64,000 bases of DNA from Ulvibacterium sp. (GTDB taxonomy: Bacteria > Bacteroidota > Bacteroidia > Flavobacteriales > Flavobacteriaceae): assembly GCF_028285715.1 (NCBI RefSeq), contig NZ_JANQOO010000017.1, forward strand, positions 806,001 through 870,000, given 5' to 3'. A program made the translations under genes and the position numbers. The notes beneath the pieces were generated by a model. The model was not told the DNA's origin. It searched no databases and saw only the letters and a program-made list of their open reading frames with translations. Below, piece after piece: positions 60,347-64,000 of the stretch (its first letter is position 1; every line of letters starts with the position of its first letter).

Positions 60347-61087
60347 CTATTCCCGGCTCCGTGACCTGTAACGTTTTACAAAGCGCGTGAGTATTTCCTT
60401 TGCCATTGGGGTTTTGGTGGGGCGAATAGTCTTAATCAGTCCATTTGCTTCTTCCGGGGTAAAATAACCATTGTCCTTGTAGGTCTTAATCCGCAAAATG
60501 AATTCATTCGCATCGGCCTCGGGATGGAATTGCGTGGCGTAAATGTTCTTTTTGACCCTGAACATTTGAACGGGGCAAGTCTGGGACGAAGCCAAAAGAA
60601 CGGCACCCGGAGGAATCGTATCGCAAGCTTCCTTATGACCCACCAACGCAGAAAATGTTCTTGCCAAGCCCTTTAGAAGAGGATCGTTTGCACCTTCCTC
60701 GGTTACTGTTATTTTGACGCTCCCAACAGGTTCGGAATATTTTCCGGATATCCGGGCCCCACAATATTGCCCCAAAAGCCCATTGCCCGAACAAGCCCCA
60801 AAAAATGGGACATCCGCCGGAACAACCTGATCGAACAAGGTATCGTAAAAGACCTCAATATTCTTTTGAATTCTACCCTTTTTTTTTGGGTCCATACTCA
60901 CATCAAAAGGGCTTCCCCCGGCAATAACCGCGGAATAGTCGTCAATGGCAATCTCAGGAATGCCCTGTTCCAATCGGACACGCCGCACCTCATCCAGACC
61001 CAATCCACCCACACGTAAAATGGCCTGGAACTCACTATCGGCCGCTTCATCTTCGGGCCGCATCTGTAAAATGAGCATTTTCCGCAT
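60347..61087 (-). CDS. class I glutamine amidotransferase-like protein
   Basis: 246 residues. Catalytic Cys in FFGACSGNGLLGQYCGA (GACxG variant) and His-Glu in YATQFHPEAD, with LVGHKEACDTIP. Resembles stand-alone GMP-synthase-type amidotransferases that act on gamma-glutamyl or similar amide groups. No synthetase partner is adjacent. Confidence 0.85.
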   Translation of the reverse strand: MRKMLILQMRPEDEAADSEFQAILRVGGLGLDEVRRVRLEQGIPEIAIDDYSAVIAGGSPFDVSMDPKKKGRIQKNIEVFYDTLFDQVVPADVPFFGACSGNGLLGQYCGARISGKYSEPVGSVKITVTEEGANDPLLKGLARTFSALVGHKEACDTIPPGAVLLASSQTCPVQMFRVKKNIYATQFHPEADANEFILRIKTYKDNGYFTPEEANGLIKTIRPTKTPMAKEILTRFVKRYRSRSRE

Positions 61088-61488
61088 TAAGCCTTATTTA
61101 TTTCCAGCCATAAAAGCTATAAAAAAAGAAGAGGATTGGAAAACCTTTTCTCCCATGTATAGCTTCAAAGGTAAGGTGCCATCCATTCCCTGCATCCCTA
61201 CAATATATAAAAACCTGGTATAACGTTTTCAAAAGCCATTTGCCTTTTGCCCGGAATCTCCAAAAAAATGGCAACAATCTATGTTTTCCTAGCACTCGGC
61301 CACTAGTGGTATAAATCCAGTGATTTCATTTTTCCAATACGATTTAAAGGGCCGATTGATAAAAGGCTTAAAGGGATACCCTATTGCAAATACCTGGAGG
61401 GGAAGTTCAACGTCTGCATGGCATAATCAAGATCACCGCAAAAATAATGCGTACCTTTAAGTCACTGATAATCTTAAACTTCTGACCA
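61088..61488. other. intergenic region
   Basis: About 400 bases with no supported gene. Contains a short palindrome CCACTAGTGG at 61300-61309 of unclear significance. Confidence 0.4.
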
Positions 61489-61881
61489 ATGGAATCAAAA
61501 AAACAACTATCAAAAGGCCGTTTATGGGTGCCCTATATCCTTCAGGGCATTATAGTGCTCATGTTCCTAATGGGAGCGGTAATGAATATTCTTGGTACGG
61601 AGCAGGCCGTAGATGGCGCCGTTGCCATGGGCTATCCTGAGTCCTCGGTGCGCTATATGGGACTGGTCTTGCTCTTAGGTACCCTTTTATATGCATATCC
61701 CAAAACCTCGGGTTTGGGTGCCGTATTACTTACGGGATGGTTGGGTGGTGCCGTAGCCACGCATACCATCAATGGAGATCCACTTTTCAATACGGTTTTC
61801 CCCATAATTTTTGGCATCGTCCTATGGTTGGCCCTATGGTTGAGACAGGAAAAGGTTCAAAGTTTGTTTTCGTTTAAATAA
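61489..61881 (+). CDS. DoxX-like membrane protein
   Basis: 130 residues with four transmembrane helices (WVPYILQGIIVLMFLMGAVM, MGLVLLLGTLLYA, GLGAVLLTGWLGGAVATH, FPIIFGIVLWLALWL). The MGYPESSVRYMG and THTINGDP motifs are those of the DoxX-like family. Membrane; function unknown. Confidence 0.82.
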   Translation: MESKKQLSKGRLWVPYILQGIIVLMFLMGAVMNILGTEQAVDGAVAMGYPESSVRYMGLVLLLGTLLYAYPKTSGLGAVLLTGWLGGAVATHTINGDPLFNTVFPIIFGIVLWLALWLRQEKVQSLFSFK

Positions 61882-62385
61882 TGGTCTCCCATCATACAAA
61901 GGCCTTGTGCCATACTCCATTTTAAGATGATGGATATTGGGAAAAGGCAGATCCGCTATTGCCGAGGGTATGAATTTTAACACTATCCGACTTCTTTAAA
62001 CAATGAAAAGGGGTGCGGAAGGGGTCCATGAGCAAAATTTCTGACCATATTTAAAAACTCGAACTCCCCAAATTCCTCTACTTCCCAGTATCCCTTACCG
62101 CAAGCGGAATACAAATTGGCCAAGCCTACCTTCAGTATCATTCCGTAACCTCCTTAAAACTAAGATTCAACGTTCTGGGGGCCCTTTGATAGTATTCCAA
62201 TGCATGCCCCGATCTGTTCAATTCCTCTTTAAAATCAGTGTATCAAGACCAAATTGACACGACCTTCCGATCATTATCATTTTTAGGGCCCAAATACATT
62301 TTTTGATAAAGATTATTTAACCATTCAAAAATATTATCCTGTCTTTAAGGCGGTAGTTTTATTAGATAACTAAAACCTTAATAAA
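61882..62385. other. intergenic region with possible decayed small frames
   Basis: About 500 bases before the nucleotidase gene. Two short minus-strand frames (ending ...LNLSFKEVTE and beginning MILKVGLANLYSACGKGYWE) overlap by ATGA as in coupled genes, but the first has no start and neither matches a known family. The promoter of the nucleotidase gene must lie near the end. Confidence 0.4.
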
Positions 62386-64000
62386 ATGAGAAAAAATAAA
62401 TTGCTATTGATCGCCGTTGTCCTAACATTCTTTTACGGTTGTTACCCCGATGATTATGTCGGTGGAGGCGGCAAAGATGATGATGGAGACCCCACAGGTG
62501 TAGATCCCGACGCCCAAAAGGCATTGGACGAAGCGGATTTTGTACTTCAATTATTACATTACGCGGATGTGGATGGTAACGAAGAAACCGCTCTTGATGC
62601 CGTCGATGAATTCTCTGCATTGGTCAATGGCCTCACCAATGATTCGGATTACGGGTCACAAACCTTGATGGTCAGTTCCGGTGATATCATCATTCCAGGT
62701 TCCCGATTTTTTGCAGCGGAACAATCCGCCGTCCGTGCAGTTACGGGGAGTAACGAACCCGGACATGCCGATATTGCATTTGCCAATGCCGTTGGTGTGG
62801 TTGCCTCAGCCTTGGGCAATCATGAATTGGATGCAGGTCCCGGTGAATTTTCGGATGCCATCCAGGCCGAGGCCGGAGGTGGAGCGGAATTTATTGGATC
62901 GGCCTTCCCTTTCCTTTCGGCCAATGTAGATTTTACCCCCGATGATGATTTTTCCATAGGCACCGATGGCTCCGAAGCAAATACCATGGGCACCCAAGTG
63001 GCCAAATATGCCATAGCCACCGTAAATGGACAGCAAATTGGTTTGGTCGGGGCCTCCACGCCCACTCTACCGAGCATTACCAGTACCGGTTCATTAATTG
63101 TCAGCGGAGAAGGTGGGAATATGGCCCTTGCCGCAGAGATCCAACCCGCCGTCGATGCCCTCAAGGGGGCGGGAGTCAACAAAATTGTCCTTCTGGCCCA
63201 TATGCAACAAATTGCCATTGAAAAAGAACTGGCCACTCTTTTGGACGGTGTGGATATTATCGTTGCGGGGGGGTCCAATACCCGCATGGGCGATAACGAT
63301 GACAGCTTATTCTCCGGAGATGGGGGTTTTCAGGAAACCTATCCCTTTATCACCAAGGATGCCAGCGATAATCCCACCCTTGTGGTGAATGTAGACGGAG
63401 ATTACAAATATCTGGGACGATTGGTCGTCGGATTCGATGCCCATGGCGTTTTGGATACCAATACCTTGGACGAATACCTCAATGGTGCCTACGCATCCAT
63501 AGCCTCCGTGGTGTCGCAAGTGAACGGGACACCGATTTCAACGGTTACCACCCTACAAAATGCCTTGAATTCAGTTATTGATGAACAATTTAGCAATGTC
63601 CTCGGTTTTTCGGACGTGTATCTGGATGGTAGAAGAAGTCAGGTAAGGACCCAGGAGACCAATTTGGGTAACCTTACCGCTGACGCCAATTTGTGGTATG
63701 CCAATCTACTTTCCGATGAGCCCGTACAGATTTCATTGAAGAATGGGGGTGGAATTCGAACCGAAATCGGCACGGCCGTATTACCTCCGGGATCTACGGA
63801 TCCCAATGATGTGGAATTCACTGCACCTGAAAACATTTCCGAAGGTAATCTTAGGGCCGTATTACGTTTTGACAATGGATTGGTCCGATTAACGGTAACG
63901 GCGGCAGAGCTCAAGGATATCTTGGAGCATGCCGTTGCAGGCTCGGAATCCGGGGCTACCCCAGGACAGTTCCCACAAGTGGCCGGACTTTCCTTTACCT
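62386..64000 (+). CDS. 5'-nucleotidase/UshA-family lipoprotein (3' end outside window)
   Basis: The frame from ATG 62386 stays open to the window end (538 codons). Lipoprotein signal (LIAVVLTFFYGC), an Asp/Gly-rich linker, then the calcineurin-like catalytic domain: LLHYADVDG at the first metal motif (most relatives have an Asp-x-His or Asp-x-Glu there), MVSSGDIIIPGSRF, ALGNHELDAGPGEF and LLAHMQQ. The C-terminal substrate domain begins with ETNLGNLTADANLWY and SLKNGGGIRTEIG. It hydrolyses nucleotides or similar phosphoesters at the surface. Confidence 0.9.
   Translation, partial: MRKNKLLLIAVVLTFFYGCYPDDYVGGGGKDDDGDPTGVDPDAQKALDEADFVLQLLHYADVDGNEETALDAVDEFSALVNGLTNDSDYGSQTLMVSSGDIIIPGSRFFAAEQSAVRAVTGSNEPGHADIAFANAVGVVASALGNHELDAGPGEFSDAIQAEAGGGAEFIGSAFPFLSANVDFTPDDDFSIGTDGSEANTMGTQVAKYAIATVNGQQIGLVGASTPTLPSITSTGSLIVSGEGGNMALAAEIQPAVDALKGAGVNKIVLLAHMQQIAIEKELATLLDGVDIIVAGGSNTRMGDNDDSLFSGDGGFQETYPFITKDASDNPTLVVNVDGDYKYLGRLVVGFDAHGVLDTNTLDEYLNGAYASIASVVSQVNGTPISTVTTLQNALNSVIDEQFSNVLGFSDVYLDGRRSQVRTQETNLGNLTADANLWYANLLSDEPVQISLKNGGGIRTEIGTAVLPPGSTDPNDVEFTAPENISEGNLRAVLRFDNGLVRLTVTAAELKDILEHAVAGSESGATPGQFPQVAGLSFT

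Noticed and set aside
62820..63287. 155-codon frame opposite the nucleotidase lipoprotein gene
   Set aside because: The plus-strand gene shows clear nucleotidase motifs; the antisense frame has none.
1..64000. CRISPR arrays, tRNA or rRNA genes, intact IS elements or prophage
   Set aside because: No regularly spaced repeats, cloverleaf-like or rRNA sequence, transposase, integrase or phage structural genes were recognised on either strand.

Overview
The window looks like a chromosome segment of a marine flavobacterium (Bacteroidota, Flavobacteriaceae). Supporting signs are the many short-signal lipoproteins, a TonB-dependent receptor, a TPR/kinase/receiver/AraC hybrid sensor, carbohydrate-active enzymes with Tat-type leaders (GH109, MR/MLE enolase, Gfo/Idh/MocA proteins), sulfatase and mannonate dehydratase genes, and promoter elements of the Bacteroidota TAnnTTTG type. 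No rRNA, tRNA, CRISPR array, intact insertion sequence or prophage was seen.

Layout. 0-6.5 kb: end of a sulfatase gene, a mannonate dehydratase, and a pair of secreted proteins (DUF1080/PA14 lipoprotein; beta-propeller dehydrogenase fused to a cupredoxin). 6.9-9.4 kb: nadA-nadB. 9.4-12.8 kb: a looser region with an alpha/beta hydrolase, a beta-lactamase-fold protein, a DUF3291 protein and coding remnants. 12.8-20.2 kb: a ten-gene nitrous oxide reductase operon (c-type cytochrome, FAS1 protein, nosZ, membrane protein, nosL, cupin, CopD-like remnant, nosD, nosF, nosY). An Rrf2/NsrR-like regulator is transcribed divergently. 20.9-24.3 kb: a probable copper-uptake operon (small membrane protein, OprC/NosA-like TonB receptor, His/Met-containing lipoprotein). 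24.4-28.1 kb: Gfo/Idh/MocA, PIG-L deacetylase and enolase-superfamily genes. 28.3-30.6 kb: hemN-uspA. 30.7-35.3 kb: esterase-like hydrolase, GH109 glycosidase, and a nucleotidyltransferase/sugar kinase pair. 35.5-37.3 kb: dihaem-type cytochrome, HMA protein and rhodanese. 37.6-38.1 kb: a frameshifted hydrolase remnant. 38.2-43.7 kb: two secreted or membrane proteins, then TetR plus GH20. 43.8-45.8 kb: arsenic resistance operon. 46-52 kb: rpiA, HAD phosphatase, lipoprotein, hybrid sensor. 52.2-55.4 kb: LpxH-like phosphatase, glycosyltransferase and GH1. 55.7-57.3 kb: YeiL-like Crp/Fnr regulator divergent from a nucleoside hydrolase. 57.6-64 kb: small lipoproteins, ASCH, DinB, GATase, DoxX-like protein and a 5'-nucleotidase-type lipoprotein cut by the window end.

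The most striking signal is regulatory. FNR-type palindromes (TGAT-N4-ATCA) sit upstream of the nos operon, the copper-receptor operon and hemN-uspA. In all three the palindrome centre is exactly 29.5 bp upstream of the first base of a TAnnTTTG promoter box. The nos and copper promoters also share a further upstream block (27 of 30 bases identical). This ties N2O respiration, copper acquisition for NosZ, and anaerobic haem synthesis into one inferred low-oxygen/NO regulon. Its activator is not evident in the window: the one Crp/Fnr protein present is YeiL-like and has a different recognition helix.
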